The notes: generated by a model not told the origin, from the letters alone. Shown: positions 1 through 9,169, counted from the stretch's first letter. The stretch: DNA of 64,000 bases from Hyphomicrobiales bacterium (GCA_900465675.1 UBJR01000002.1:186001-250000); one strand, 5' to 3'. Program-made: numbers and translations.

Positions 1-292
1 GACGCCGCTACGCGACGGCATGAATCTCGTCGCCAAGGAATATGTGGCGGCGCAGGATCCGGAGGATCCGGGTGTTCTGGTGCTTTCCCGCTTTGCCGGC
101 GCTGCTCGCCAGCTGAAAGGCGCCCTGCTGGTCAATCCCTATGACATCGAGGGCACAGCCAACGCGCTGGCGCGCGCGCTCAGCATGCCGCTGGAGGAGC
201 GGCAGGAACGCTGGAAAGTGATGATGGATCAGCTCCTCGAATTCGACGTGTCGCGATGGTGCAGGGATTTCCTGACGGATCTGGCGCCTTAG
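1..292 (+). CDS. otsA: Trehalose-6-phosphate synthase, C-terminal part (cut by window edge)
   Basis: The frame is open from base 2 to the TAG-type stop ending at 292, so the gene begins outside the window. The visible part begins TPLRDGMNLVAKEYVAAQ and continues with SRFAGAARQL and ALLVNPYD. These match the end of family GT20 OtsA, where the DGMNLV stretch lies in the nucleotide-sugar/phosphate binding region. OtsA joins UDP-glucose and glucose-6-phosphate to make trehalose-6-phosphate in the cytoplasm, the first step of osmoprotectant trehalose synthesis. Only about 97 of some 460 residues are present, so upstream neighbours such as otsB cannot be judged. Confidence 0.9.
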   Translation, partial: TPLRDGMNLVAKEYVAAQDPEDPGVLVLSRFAGAARQLKGALLVNPYDIEGTANALARALSMPLEERQERWKVMMDQLLEFDVSRWCRDFLTDLAP

Positions 293-295
293 GCT

Positions 296-1198
296 TCACG
301 CGGTCGCGACTTCGGATTGCAGCCACGCAATAAGCCTTCCGGTCTCCTCCGTCATCTCTTTCGGCGGCACCAGCCAGTAGCCGCGGTCCGCGGCCTCGAC
401 CATCGGGCCGGCCGCGACCAGCATGCCCGATGCCAGCAGTGAATCGACCAGCCCCATCCAGCCGATCGCAACACCCTGTTCGCCGACAGCGGCCTGCACC
501 ACCAGCGAATAGGTGTTGAAGCTGATCTCGCCGGGCGCGGCAGCGGCATTGCGGCTGAAGGCGAACTCGTCAAGATAACTCGTCCAGTCGAACCAGGGCG
601 GCGTCCCGCGGGCATCCAGATGCAAAAGGCGCGCAGCAGAGAGGCGCTCCGGCGTCCCGAGCGGACCGTGCCGCTCGGCAAAACCCGGCGAGCAGACCGG
701 CACGACTTTTTCCGGCAGCAGCAAGATGCCATGTCCGCCAAGTTCGCGCCGGCTTCCGAAGACGATCGCAGCGTCGCTGGCGTCCGGCACGCCCTGTTCG
801 ACGAATTGGGTAGCGACGATCTGGATATCCATGCCGGGGTAGAGCTGGCGGAACCCATGCATGCGCGGGATCAGCCAGAGCGACGAGAAGGCATAGTCGG
901 TGCGCAGCCGCACCGTCGATCGCTCCGCCTCGCTGCGAAAGCTGCGCGCAAGGACGTCCACGTCTCCGACGGTGCGGGCGGCGACATCGAAGAGCCTGCG
1001 GCCCTCAGCCGTCAATTCGACGCCACGATGACGCCGCTGCAGCAGGCTGACGTTCATCTGCTCTTCGAGGCGGCGGATCTGGTAGCTGACGGCCGGTTGC
1101 GTCAGGCCGAGAGCGCGAGCCGCCGCCGAAAGATTGCCGAGCCTGCCGATCTCAGCGAGAATGCGAAGCCATCCGAGATCCACCGGCCGCTCAGCCAT
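296..1198 (-). CDS. LysR-family regulator of choline-sulfate use
   Basis: A 300-residue LysR-type regulator. The N-terminal winged helix-turn-helix (about residues 5-65) contains GNLSAAARALGLTQPAVSYQ, followed by the linker helix and a periplasmic-binding-protein-like effector domain. I chose the ATG at 1198 because AAAGGA lies six bases upstream; the frame also extends to a TTG at 1216, which overlaps that ribosome binding site. The gene is divergent from a choline-sulfatase with 147 bp between them, the usual arrangement for the choline-sulfate utilisation transcription factor. That role is inferred from family resemblance and position. It probably also represses itself, as LysR regulators commonly do. 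Confidence 0.85.
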   Translation of the reverse strand: MAERPVDLGWLRILAEIGRLGNLSAAARALGLTQPAVSYQIRRLEEQMNVSLLQRRHRGVELTAEGRRLFDVAARTVGDVDVLARSFRSEAERSTVRLRTDYAFSSLWLIPRMHGFRQLYPGMDIQIVATQFVEQGVPDASDAAIVFGSRRELGGHGILLLPEKVVPVCSPGFAERHGPLGTPERLSAARLLHLDARGTPPWFDWTSYLDEFAFSRNAAAAPGEISFNTYSLVVQAAVGEQGVAIGWMGLVDSLLASGMLVAAGPMVEAADRGYWLVPPKEMTEETGRLIAWLQSEVATA

Positions 1199-1235
1199 AA
1201 AAAATCCTTTTGGCAAGCATCGAAAAATTTCAGCT

Positions 1236-1250
1236 TCACAAGGGTCGTGA
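1236..1250. promoter_or_regulatory. Candidate LysR operator between regulator and betC
   Basis: TCAC-N7-GTGA is a short dyad in the 147-bp divergent spacer. LysR proteins bind interrupted dyads about 15 bp long, often with a T-N11-A core. This site is about 40 bp upstream of the regulator start and 95 bp from betC. Short dyads arise easily by chance. Confidence 0.3.
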
Positions 1251-1345
1251 GCCGTTGTTGAATAAAATGCTCGAATAGCAGGCGGAGCGCAACGGCCTTC
1301 GAAGACCGCGCTTGACCCTGCTCCACATCATCAGGACATGACAGC

Positions 1346-2860
1346 ATGGCGCGCCCGAATATTCTCATCCTCATGGTCGACCAGTTCAACGGCACGCTGT
1401 TTCCGGATGGCCCCGCCGATTTCCTGCATGCGCCGCATCTGAAGGCGCTGGCCGAGCGCTCGGTACGCTTCGCCAATACTTATACGGCGAGCCCGCTCTG
1501 CGCTCCGGCGCGCGCCTCCTTCATGTCCGGCCAGCTGCCGAGCCGGACGCGCGTCTATGACAACGCCGCCGAATTCGCCTCCGATATTCCGACCTATGCC
1601 CATCACCTGCGGGCCGCCGGTTACCAGACTGCGCTGTCCGGCAAGATGCATTTCGTCGGCCCCGACCAGCTTCACGGTTTCGAGGAACGGCTGACGACCG
1701 ATATCTATCCGGCAGATTTCGGCTGGACGCCTGACTATACCAAGCCCGGCGAGCGCATCGACTGGTGGTACCACAATCTCGGCTCGGTCACCGGCGCGGG
1801 CGTCGCCGAGATCACCAACCAGATGGAGTATGATGACGAGGTTGCCTACAACGCGACCCGCAAGCTTTACGACCTGTCACGCCGCCAGGACGACCGGCCC
1901 TGGTGCTTGACCGTCAGCTTCACGCATCCGCACGATCCCTATGTCGCCCGGCGCAAATTCTGGGATCTTTACGAGGATTGCCCGGCGCTCGACCCGGCCG
2001 TTGCGCCTTTGCCGTTCGAAGAGCTAGATCCGCATTCGCAGCGCCTGCTCGAAGCCTGCGACTACAAGGCGTTCGATATCACGCCCGAGCAGATCCGCCG
2101 CGCACGGCAGGGCTACTTCGCCAATATCTCCTATGTCGATGAGAAGATCGGCGAAATTCTCGACGTGCTTGATCGCAGCCGGATGGCAGACAACACCATC
2201 ATCCTCTTCGTATCAGACCATGGCGACATGCTGGGTGACCGCGGCCTGTGGTTCAAGATGTGCTTCTTCGACGGCTCCGCCCGCGTGCCGCTGATGATCG
2301 CGGCGCCCGGCTGGAACCCGGCCAAGATCGACCGCCCGGTTTCGACGCTCGACGTGACGCCGACGCTCGCCGGTCTCGCCGGACTCGATATCTCGTCGCT
2401 GAAGAAATGGACTGACGGCGAGGACCTAGCGCCCCTGGCAACGGGAACCGGCAGCCGCAGCCCGGTGCCGATGGAATATGCCGCGGAAGGGTCGATCGCG
2501 CCGCTCGTCGGCATCCGCGACGGCCGTTTCAAGCTTTCGCTTTGCGTCAAGGATCCGGCGATGCTGTACGATCTTGACGCCGATCCACACGAGCTGAACA
2601 ATCTCGCTGAGAACCCTGACTATGCTGAAGTCCTGGCGTCTCTGAAGGCGCAAGCCGATGCCCGCTGGAATCTTGAAACCTTCGACGCAGCCGTGCGTGA
2701 AAGCCAGGCCCGCCGCTGGGTGGTCTATGAAGCGCTGCGCAACGGCGCCTATTACCCTTGGGACTATCAGCCGCTGCAGAAGGCATCGGAACGCTACATG
2801 CGCAACCACATGGACCTCAACATTCTTGAAGAGAGCCAGAGGTATCCGCGCGGAGAGTGA
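1346..2860 (+). CDS. betC: Choline-sulfatase
   Basis: A 504-residue type I sulfatase that hydrolyses choline-O-sulfate to choline and sulfate in the cytoplasm, feeding glycine-betaine synthesis or choline catabolism. Metal-binding Asp12 lies in ILMVDQFNG near the N-terminus. Cys52 in SPLCAPARASF is the residue converted to formylglycine in the CxPxR sulfatase signature. FVSDHGDMLGDRGLWFK gives the second metal cluster, and the C-terminal half ends with the extension typical of BetC. There is no signal peptide, as expected for the cytoplasmic enzyme. AGGA lies nine bases before the ATG. The betI, betB and betA genes are not adjacent, unlike the betICBA operon of Sinorhizobium meliloti. Confidence 0.93.
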   Translation: MARPNILILMVDQFNGTLFPDGPADFLHAPHLKALAERSVRFANTYTASPLCAPARASFMSGQLPSRTRVYDNAAEFASDIPTYAHHLRAAGYQTALSGKMHFVGPDQLHGFEERLTTDIYPADFGWTPDYTKPGERIDWWYHNLGSVTGAGVAEITNQMEYDDEVAYNATRKLYDLSRRQDDRPWCLTVSFTHPHDPYVARRKFWDLYEDCPALDPAVAPLPFEELDPHSQRLLEACDYKAFDITPEQIRRARQGYFANISYVDEKIGEILDVLDRSRMADNTIILFVSDHGDMLGDRGLWFKMCFFDGSARVPLMIAAPGWNPAKIDRPVSTLDVTPTLAGLAGLDISSLKKWTDGEDLAPLATGTGSRSPVPMEYAAEGSIAPLVGIRDGRFKLSLCVKDPAMLYDLDADPHELNNLAENPDYAEVLASLKAQADARWNLETFDAAVRESQARRWVVYEALRNGAYYPWDYQPLQKASERYMRNHMDLNILEESQRYPRGE

Positions 2861-2870
2861 CCCTTCCGGC

Positions 2871-3923
2871 CTATTGCAGTGCCTTCGGCAGGGCCGCGGC
2901 CACCCGGCGTTCAGCCGGCCAAAGCAATGCGGCCATGAACAGACTGTAGAGCGTTGCGAGAATGATATAGCCGATGCGCGTGGCGAATGTTTCCGCCGCC
3001 GTACCGGGCAGCGGCGATATTCCCGATCCCAGCACCACGAGGAATATCGTCAATGCACCTGCAAACACCTTGGCGGAAGGCCGCGGCAACACCGCACGGC
3101 CAGCGAGTATCAGACTTACCGCGAGAATGCTGAGGAACATAAAAAACAGCGAGTGCCGCAGTGTGACGAAACCAAAGACCACACTCGCCGCAGCGCCACC
3201 GAATATGTTGACAAGGATGAGGCCGAAGGCCGCTCTTGCGCCCGCAAGGACATCCAGCTGCATCAGCATCGACGCTACGGTAATCGGTATGACCAGCGCT
3301 GTGGCGAAGCGATCATTTGTCAGGCAGATGGCGACAGCGCCCAGCAATATCGCTCCGCTTGCCAGCGCCCGGGGTATCGGTCTCTGGTGATGAATAGCGG
3401 GCGGCTGACCGCTGCCAGTAAGTCCGCGGTGGGGAAAGGCGGCGTGCGCTGCCCAGCCCCAGACGATACCCTCGACGATGCCCCCCACCAGCAGCGCGAG
3501 GATCGAACTGCCGAGGTCGTAGTGCAGCAATGTCAGAAGCGGCAGCATGACGGCCACGACGAGGATCATGAATGGCAGAGCGCCCGCCCTTCCCGTTGCC
3601 TGCGCGAGAAAGCAAAGGAAATAGATCGCGCCAAGGAAGGTGAGGATCACCGGTGGATGATCGGAGGTGACCGCCAGGAACATCTGCAGGCAGAGCCCTG
3701 TAAGCGTCACAATCAGCGCCATGCCGAGTGCCTTGCCGAATGGCATCGGCGTGCGATCCGTCAGCAGAAACTGGACGGCGAAGAGCGCGCCGAGAAACGG
3801 GATAGCGTCTCCAACGGCAACGGACCAAGTAAACGAGAGCGTGGCGGCGAATGCCACGCGAAGACCTTGCGAAGCCTCAGGCGAATGCCACCAGCGATGA
3901 CCCGATACGGCGTCAGCTAACAT
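2871..3923 (-). CDS. DUF2955-type (FUSC-like) inner-membrane efflux protein
   Basis: A 350-residue membrane protein with roughly ten hydrophobic segments in two blocks (about residues 20-170 and 200-340), the layout of the aromatic-acid-exporter/FUSC-related DUF2955 family. Signature-like stretches are FLGALFAVQFLLTDRTPMP near the N-terminus and AVGDAIPFLG. It is the last gene of a three-gene leftward operon, and its ATG overlaps the end of the HlyD-family gene by 11 bases, so translation is probably coupled. The family is known from operons with HlyD-type adaptors and is taken to export small toxic compounds. The substrate is unknown. Confidence 0.75.
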   Translation of the reverse strand: MLADAVSGHRWWHSPEASQGLRVAFAATLSFTWSVAVGDAIPFLGALFAVQFLLTDRTPMPFGKALGMALIVTLTGLCLQMFLAVTSDHPPVILTFLGAIYFLCFLAQATGRAGALPFMILVVAVMLPLLTLLHYDLGSSILALLVGGIVEGIVWGWAAHAAFPHRGLTGSGQPPAIHHQRPIPRALASGAILLGAVAICLTNDRFATALVIPITVASMLMQLDVLAGARAAFGLILVNIFGGAAASVVFGFVTLRHSLFFMFLSILAVSLILAGRAVLPRPSAKVFAGALTIFLVVLGSGISPLPGTAAETFATRIGYIILATLYSLFMAALLWPAERRVAAALPKALQ

Positions 3924-5022
3924 AGGTCAGAACCGAGATGATGCGCATCCACAATGCGCCCAGCGCGTTGGTCACCGGATTGTCGCCGGTATAAATCACC
4001 ACATTCGCCTGAGCGCCGTAGCGGATGCCCTTCGGCCGCTCGCCGTCGAGAATGAGCCGCACGGGGAAGCTCTGTGGCGTGCGGATCCAGCCGCTCTGAT
4101 CCGATACTTTCGGCAGGCCCGTATTCGGATCGACATTGCCCTGAGCGACACCGAAACCGACGCTTTCGACATGAGCAGGAAACAGCTTTCCGGGCAGCGC
4201 ATCGAACAGGATTTCCGCCTTGTTGCCGCTTGCGACATTCTCGAGGCTGTTCTCCTTGAAGTTGGCCGCTATCCAGATCGTGCCGGCGTCGATGAAGGTG
4301 ATGGCGCTCTGTCCGGTGTTGACAAAGCCACCGACGGACAGCTGAAGATTGGTGACGACGCCATCGGCGGGCGCCAGGACGGTGGTGCGGAGCAGATCGA
4401 GTCTGGCCCGCTCCAGCGAAGCCAGAGCGTCCTGCAGCTGCGGGTTATCCTGGCCGGCCGGTCCGAGCTCTTTCTCGGCACTCGCAAGTTCTGCATCGGC
4501 CGCAGCTGCTCCAGCCTCCGCCTGCTGGAGCGTGGTCCGCGCCTGGTCCGCCCGTGTCTGCGCGATCACCCCGCGTTTCAGCAAGGCCTCCGAACGGTTG
4601 GCCTGTTCCAGCGCGTTGTCGCGTACGGCGCGCGCTTCGACGACTTTCGCCTGGGCGCCATCGAGCGCGGCGATGGAGGCGCCGATCGACTGGCCGACCT
4701 TGGCGAGCTGCGCCTCTGCTTGCGCCAGCGCCAGTTCGTACTGTTGCGGATCGATGCGAAACAGCATCTGACCCTTGGTGACCGGGCTGTTGTCGGAAAC
4801 CGCGACATCCACCACCCGGCCGGAAACTTCAGGCGCGATGCCGACCACATAGGCGTTGACCGTCGCCTGCGACGTTATCGGCGTCCGGCGTTCCATGAAA
4901 ACGGAAACCGCAAAGGCGAAGACAAGAAACACGAGGACGCAGACCGCGACCCGGCGCAACGGGTTTCGCGCACTCACCGGCGCGGCAACGTCCTGCACAG
5001 CTCTGTTGTCCTGCTGATCCAT
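3913..5022 (-). CDS. HlyD/EmrA-family periplasmic adaptor
   Basis: A 369-residue membrane-fusion protein. It has a short cytoplasmic tail, one transmembrane helix (about residues 25-44), a split lipoyl domain (APEVSGRVVDVAVSDNSPV and LLRTTVLAPADGVVTNLQL), and an Ala/Glu/Gln-rich coiled-coil hairpin between them (about 90-215). The beta-barrel (IWIAANFKENSLENV) follows. It bridges an inner-membrane pump to the outer membrane. GGGAGGGG directly precedes the ATG. It sits between a small membrane protein and a DUF2955 pump with which it should work. No outer-membrane TolC gene is near, so a shared TolC is likely. Confidence 0.88.
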   Translation of the reverse strand: MDQQDNRAVQDVAAPVSARNPLRRVAVCVLVFLVFAFAVSVFMERRTPITSQATVNAYVVGIAPEVSGRVVDVAVSDNSPVTKGQMLFRIDPQQYELALAQAEAQLAKVGQSIGASIAALDGAQAKVVEARAVRDNALEQANRSEALLKRGVIAQTRADQARTTLQQAEAGAAAADAELASAEKELGPAGQDNPQLQDALASLERARLDLLRTTVLAPADGVVTNLQLSVGGFVNTGQSAITFIDAGTIWIAANFKENSLENVASGNKAEILFDALPGKLFPAHVESVGFGVAQGNVDPNTGLPKVSDQSGWIRTPQSFPVRLILDGERPKGIRYGAQANVVIYTGDNPVTNALGALWMRIISVLTYVS

Positions 5023-5052
5023 TCGCCCCTCCCGAAATCTCTGCGAGAATGA

Positions 5053-5583
5053 TCAGCTGGTTTGGACGCCCTCAGCGGTGTTTACCGCGCGCGCGGTCCG
5101 GACAAACAGGGCGCGGATCTTGCCCCAGAAATTGCCGCCAAGAACGAAGATGCTGGCAATCAGCATGAGATCGCCGAGCAGCTGAAACTCCCAGCGGTTC
5201 GGGCGAAAATCCGGCCAGATGTTATCGACATAGGGTTCGAACAGCGCGGAAACGAGCGGCAAGCAGAACATCACGAGGCCAATGACATGGCGCAGCGGAC
5301 TGACGATCTCGTCTTTCAGCGATGGCAGATAGCCGCCGAGGGTGCGCTTCAATTCCTGGAAGCCGGCTTTGCCCATCACCGCGATCATCACGACAAGGAT
5401 GATCTTGTTGCCGACGAAGATGGCGCCCGTCAGCGCCGCGACGCGCGCCGGCGGCATTCCGGACATCGCCAGAACCGGGATTGCAATGACCAGCAGCAAC
5501 ATCAGCGCAAAGAGCGCAATGCCACATTTGAAACGCCAGCCGCCACTAGCAGGCAGATTCTCCAGCTCGATATTCGTGCTCAC
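5053..5583 (-). CDS. Small membrane protein of the efflux operon (transporter-suffix-like)
   Basis: A 176-residue protein with four predicted transmembrane helices (about residues 20-45, 50-75, 100-120 and 135-155) separated by charged loops. The composition and four-helix plan resemble the transporter-suffix domain that NCBI annotates near RND-type pumps; I recognise it only loosely. It starts with GTG, nine bases after a GGGGGG run. It is the first gene of the leftward operon with the HlyD adaptor (30-bp gap) and the DUF2955 protein. A perfect palindrome lies about 40 bp upstream. A role as accessory pump subunit is inference from position. Confidence 0.65.
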   Translation of the reverse strand: MSTNIELENLPASGGWRFKCGIALFALMLLLVIAIPVLAMSGMPPARVAALTGAIFVGNKIILVVMIAVMGKAGFQELKRTLGGYLPSLKDEIVSPLRHVIGLVMFCLPLVSALFEPYVDNIWPDFRPNRWEFQLLGDLMLIASIFVLGGNFWGKIRALFVRTARAVNTAEGVQTS

Positions 5584-5621
5584 GTTCGCCAGCCCCCCAT
5601 GGATGAACGATTTACGAATAT

Positions 5622-5635
5622 CTAATGTACATTAG
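5622..5635. promoter_or_regulatory. Perfect 14-bp palindrome upstream of efflux operon
   Basis: CTAATGTACATTAG is fully self-complementary and lies 39 bp upstream of the GTG of the first efflux gene, in AT-rich DNA that differs from the surroundings. It looks like an operator for a TetR- or MarR-type repressor. No such regulator gene adjoins the operon, so the protein would be encoded elsewhere. Confidence 0.55.
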
Positions 5636-5670
5636 TATGATTGCGCAGTCATCCCAGCATTTCGGCGAGA

Positions 5671-7251
5671 TCACGCTGCCTTGGCGACGTGATATTCCTT
5701 GATGGCATCCATCTTGATTGCCGGGAAACGCTCGGCTTCGTAACGAAGCGAGAAGCTGTCCTGCGCCAGGAAAACCGGATCGCCGTCGAGATCGCGGGCG
5801 ATATCGCCGCGCTTGACGGTCAGGAACTTGTCGAGATCAGCGGCATTCTCCGACGAAACCCAACGGCACACCGAGAAGCGCGACATTTCGAAGGAAACAG
5901 GCAGGCCATATTCCTGCTGCAGGCGCTCCTTTAACACGTCGAGCTGCAGGGCGCCGACGACGCCGACGATCGCCGGTGAGCCATCCTCGGGCGAGAACAG
6001 CTGGACGACGCCTTCTTCGGCCATCTGCTGTAGCGCCTCCTTCAGCTTCTTCGCCTTCATCGCGTCCTCAAGACGCACGCGGCGGAGGATTTCCGGCGAG
6101 AAGTTCGGTACGCCCTGAAAGACCAGCGGCTCGCCTTCGGTCAGCGTATCGCCGATGCGCAGCGTGCCGTGGTTCGGGATACCGACGACATCGCCGGCAT
6201 AGGCGGTATCGGCCAGCTGGCGCTGCGAGGCGAAGAAGAACTGCGGCGCGGTGAGGCCGAGCTGTTTGCCGGTGCGGGCGAGACGCGCCTTCATGCCGCG
6301 TTCCAGCTTGCCGGAGCAGATGCGGGCGAAGGCGATGCGGTCGCGGTGGTTCGGGTCCATGTTCGCCTGGATCTTGAAGACGAAGGCGGTCATCTTGTCT
6401 TCGTTGGCATGAACGGTACGGATATCGGCCACCTGGTCACGCGGCGGCGGCGCAAAATCGGCAAGCGCGTTGATCAGATCGCGCACACCCAGATTGCGCA
6501 GCGCCGAACCGAAAAAGACCGGCGTCATATGGCCTTCCAGAAATGCCTGGCGATCAAAGGGGCGGCACGCCTCCTTGGCGAGGTCGACCTCGTCGATGAA
6601 AGCCGCGCGTTCGTTTTCCGGAAGGCGATCGGCCACGGCCTGCGGGCCATTGACCACGATCGCATCTTCCTTGTCCGATCCGCGCGCCCGGTTTGCGGCG
6701 AGGTGGTAAGTGCCGCAGAAGCTCTTCGAGCGGCCGATCGGCCAAGTGACCGGGGCGGTATCCAGTGCCAGCTTTTCCTCGACCTCATCGAGAATTTCGA
6801 AGACATCGCGGCTTTCACGGTCCATCTTGTTGATGAAGGTGATGATCGGGATGTCGCGCATGCGGCAAACTTCGAAGAGCTTCAGCGTCCGTGGCTCAAT
6901 GCCCTTGGCGGCATCGATGACCATGATGGCGGCATCCACCGCCGTAAGGGTGCGGTAGGTATCGTCGGCGAAGTCTTCGTGACCGGGCGTATCGAGAATG
7001 TTGAAGACCTTGTCGGCATACTCGAAGGTCATCACCGAAGTGACGACCGAAATGCCGCGCTCGCGCTCGATCTTCATCCAGTCGGAACGCGTCTGGATGC
7101 GGTCCTTCTTCGCCTTGACTTCACCGGCGAGCTGAATGGCGCCGCCGAACAGCAGCAGTTTTTCGGTCAGCGTCGTCTTGCCCGCGTCCGGGTGCGCGAT
7201 AATAGCGAATGTGCGGCGGCGGGAGACCGCCTCGGCGAGTGTTTCGGCCAT
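5671..7251 (-). CDS. prfC: Peptide chain release factor 3
   Basis: A 526-residue translational GTPase that removes RF1/RF2 from the ribosome after peptide release. It has G1 AHPDAGKTT (about residues 19-27), DTPGHEDF (G3) and FINKMD (G4). The RF3-specific stretch RTSDWM-like (here QTRSDWMKIERERGISV) marks switch I. Length matches the E. coli protein (529). I start at the ATG at 7251, preceded by CAGGA at a suitable distance; the frame runs 33 codons further upstream without family similarity. It is divergent from dut with 91 bp between them. Confidence 0.95.
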   Translation of the reverse strand: MAETLAEAVSRRRTFAIIAHPDAGKTTLTEKLLLFGGAIQLAGEVKAKKDRIQTRSDWMKIERERGISVVTSVMTFEYADKVFNILDTPGHEDFADDTYRTLTAVDAAIMVIDAAKGIEPRTLKLFEVCRMRDIPIITFINKMDRESRDVFEILDEVEEKLALDTAPVTWPIGRSKSFCGTYHLAANRARGSDKEDAIVVNGPQAVADRLPENERAAFIDEVDLAKEACRPFDRQAFLEGHMTPVFFGSALRNLGVRDLINALADFAPPPRDQVADIRTVHANEDKMTAFVFKIQANMDPNHRDRIAFARICSGKLERGMKARLARTGKQLGLTAPQFFFASQRQLADTAYAGDVVGIPNHGTLRIGDTLTEGEPLVFQGVPNFSPEILRRVRLEDAMKAKKLKEALQQMAEEGVVQLFSPEDGSPAIVGVVGALQLDVLKERLQQEYGLPVSFEMSRFSVCRWVSSENAADLDKFLTVKRGDIARDLDGDPVFLAQDSFSLRYEAERFPAIKMDAIKEYHVAKAA

Positions 7252-7342
7252 CGTGTGAATCCTGTGGAATTGCGGGCTATCTAGCGATTTAGGCCGGGCT
7301 TTGCAATTGACCTTCGGCGGCCGGACGCAAACTAATGCCCGC

Positions 7343-7813
7343 ATGAACATTCAAAACGACCTCCGCCCGAAGCTCAATCTCGTCCGCCTCGCCAATGGCG
7401 AAGGGCTGGACCTGCCCTCCTACGAAACGTCAGGGGCTGCCGGGATGGACCTGCGCGCCGCTGTCGATGACGGCGCACCACTGGTGCTCGCCCCGGGCAA
7501 GCGTGCCCTGGTTCCGACGGGTTTCATCTTCGAGATACCTGAAGGTTTCGAGGCGCAGATCCGCCCGCGCTCCGGCCTCGCCTTCAAGAACGGCATCACC
7601 TGCCTCAACACACCCGGCACCATCGACAGCGATTACCGCGGCGAGGTGAAGGTGCTTTTGATCAATCTCGGCGAGGAGCCTTTCGAGATCAGCCGCGGCA
7701 TGCGGATCGCCCAGATGATCATTGCGCCGATGACCCAGGTACGCGTTGCCGAGATCACCGAGACGAGCACAACCGCACGCGGCGCCGGTGGTTTCGGCTC
7801 CACCGGCGTATGA
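7343..7813 (+). CDS. dut: dUTP diphosphatase
   Basis: A 156-residue trimeric dUTPase that converts dUTP to dUMP and pyrophosphate, keeping uracil out of DNA and feeding dTMP synthesis. The five motifs are visible: GAAGMDLRA (1), PRSGLAFK (2), [11 protein letters not shown] with catalytic Asp and Tyr (3), RIAQMI (4) and the mobile C-terminal arm [10 protein letters not shown] (5). I prefer the ATG at 7343; a TTG 14 codons upstream adds residues not conserved in the family. No clear Shine-Dalgarno is visible. The last four bases overlap the start of the following acetyltransferase (ATGA). Confidence 0.95.
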   Translation: MNIQNDLRPKLNLVRLANGEGLDLPSYETSGAAGMDLRAAVDDGAPLVLAPGKRALVPTGFIFEIPEGFEAQIRPRSGLAFKNGITCLNTPGTIDSDYRGEVKVLLINLGEEPFEISRGMRIAQMIIAPMTQVRVAEITETSTTARGAGGFGSTGV

Positions 7814-8706
7814 GCGCAGCGCCTGACACGACAGGTCTGACCTTCCGGCAGGACTATTTTGCCGACCACGCCGCCTGGCGGGCGCTGGTTTCGCTTCTCC
7901 AAGACACATTCGGCATCGATATCGGCCCATTGATGGAGCTCGGCGGGCCTGATCCATCCAGCATGCCCTTCGGCTGGTTTGCCGAAGACGGGACGCTGGC
8001 CGCCAATCTTTCGGCCTTCGCCATGCCTATCGTCGTCAATGACCGCCGGATCAATGCAGCCGGCCTGCAATCCGGTGCAGTGCGGCCGCCCTGGCGCGGT
8101 CGCGGGCTGTATCGCGATGTGACGAAGAAGGCACTCGATTGGTGCTCGGTTCAGGGCTTCGAGGCCATCGTGCTCTATACGGACAAGCCTGCGCTCTATG
8201 AGCCCTACGGCTTCCGGACATTGCCGATGCACAGCTTCGAGAGTGATGCGCCGAAACCGGATGGCGCCGCTGACGCAAGGACGCTCGATCCCAGGCTCGC
8301 CGCTGATCTCGCCCTGCTCCAGGATCTGCTGGCGCGGCGGGAGCCGGTGTCCGACACATTGGCCGTCGCCGGCAGCCCGGCGATGTTTCTGATCAATACG
8401 CAGCTCGATCCCGATGTGCGGCTGACATTCATCGAGAAGCTCAATGTGGTCATTGCCTGGAAGCTCGATGGCGAGCGCTTTATTTTGCTCGATGTGCTCG
8501 CGTCCTCGATCCCTTCCCTCGCTGCCATTCTCGGCGGGCTCGGCATCAAGCCTTCACGCGCCGAAATCCTGTTCAGGCCCGATAAGCTTGGCTGGAACGG
8601 CGCGCCGCTGCCGTCTTCTTCATACGGGACGCATTTCATGATCCGCGGACTGGACGGCCTCGATCTGCAGGGCCCCGCCATGCTCTCGCCGATGGCGGAT
8701 TTCTGA
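7810..8706 (+). CDS. GNAT-family N-acetyltransferase
   Basis: A 298-residue protein. An Eis-like GNAT domain occupies about residues 8-150, with the acetyl-CoA pyrophosphate-binding stretch [18 protein letters not shown] and the following [14 protein letters not shown], where Tyr is the usual general acid position. The remaining C-terminal half is less conserved. The ATG overlaps the dut stop (ATGA), so translation is coupled. The substrate is unknown. Confidence 0.8.
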   Translation: MSAAPDTTGLTFRQDYFADHAAWRALVSLLQDTFGIDIGPLMELGGPDPSSMPFGWFAEDGTLAANLSAFAMPIVVNDRRINAAGLQSGAVRPPWRGRGLYRDVTKKALDWCSVQGFEAIVLYTDKPALYEPYGFRTLPMHSFESDAPKPDGAADARTLDPRLAADLALLQDLLARREPVSDTLAVAGSPAMFLINTQLDPDVRLTFIEKLNVVIAWKLDGERFILLDVLASSIPSLAAILGGLGIKPSRAEILFRPDKLGWNGAPLPSSSYGTHFMIRGLDGLDLQGPAMLSPMADF

Positions 8707-9156
8707 TTAAACCGGCGGCAGGCGGCGCTTGACCGGCGACGACTTGATCATCGACGTGTTGGTTTCGGCGCGCTCCGCAATCTTGTCGAGGATGCCATCC
8801 AGCTCTCCCATTGAGCGCACGACGAGGCGGGCGATGAAGCAGTCGTCGCCCGTCACCTTGTCGCATTCGATGAATTCAGGGGTTTCCTGGATCAGCTTCT
8901 CGACGATATGCAGCTGCCCCGGCAACGGGCGGACGCGGACGATCGCCTGCAGCGGATAGCCGAGTGCCGCCGGATCGATATCGATGGTGAAAGCCCTGAC
9001 GATGCCGCGTTCCTCCAGCCGGCGCAGCCGCTCGGCGGCACTCGGCGAAGACATACCGGCGGCCTGCGCGAGCTCCTTCAGCGAGAGGCGTGCATTGACG
9101 GCGAGCGCATCCAGCAGCTTCTGGTCCGGTTCGTCGATTCTGTCGGAATTAGCCAC
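8707..9156 (-). CDS. Lrp/AsnC-family transcriptional regulator
   Basis: A 149-residue regulator with an N-terminal helix-turn-helix (about residues 8-55: DQKLLDALAVNARLSLKELA, then MSSPSAAERLRRLEERGIV) and a C-terminal RAM ligand-binding domain (about 65-140, with VTGDDCFIARLVV). I chose the GTG at 9156 because GAAAGGAG lies just upstream; an ATG at 9198 lacks this signal and would place a probable operator inside the gene. It is divergent from an EamA exporter, which suggests control of amino-acid export. It is convergent with the acetyltransferase, whose stop directly abuts its own. Confidence 0.88.
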   Translation of the reverse strand: MANSDRIDEPDQKLLDALAVNARLSLKELAQAAGMSSPSAAERLRRLEERGIVRAFTIDIDPAALGYPLQAIVRVRPLPGQLHIVEKLIQETPEFIECDKVTGDDCFIARLVVRSMGELDGILDKIAERAETNTSMIKSSPVKRRLPPV

Positions 9157-9169
9157 AAAGCTCCTTTCA

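Noticed and set aside
1199..1216. Longer LysR protein starting at TTG 1216
   Set aside because: The extra six codons are the ribosome binding site of the ATG at 1198.
2658..3920. A 420-codon open frame on the + strand
   Set aside because: Covers the betC end and is antisense to the DUF2955 gene. The translated sequence is Arg/Gln/Glu-rich without hydrophobic core.
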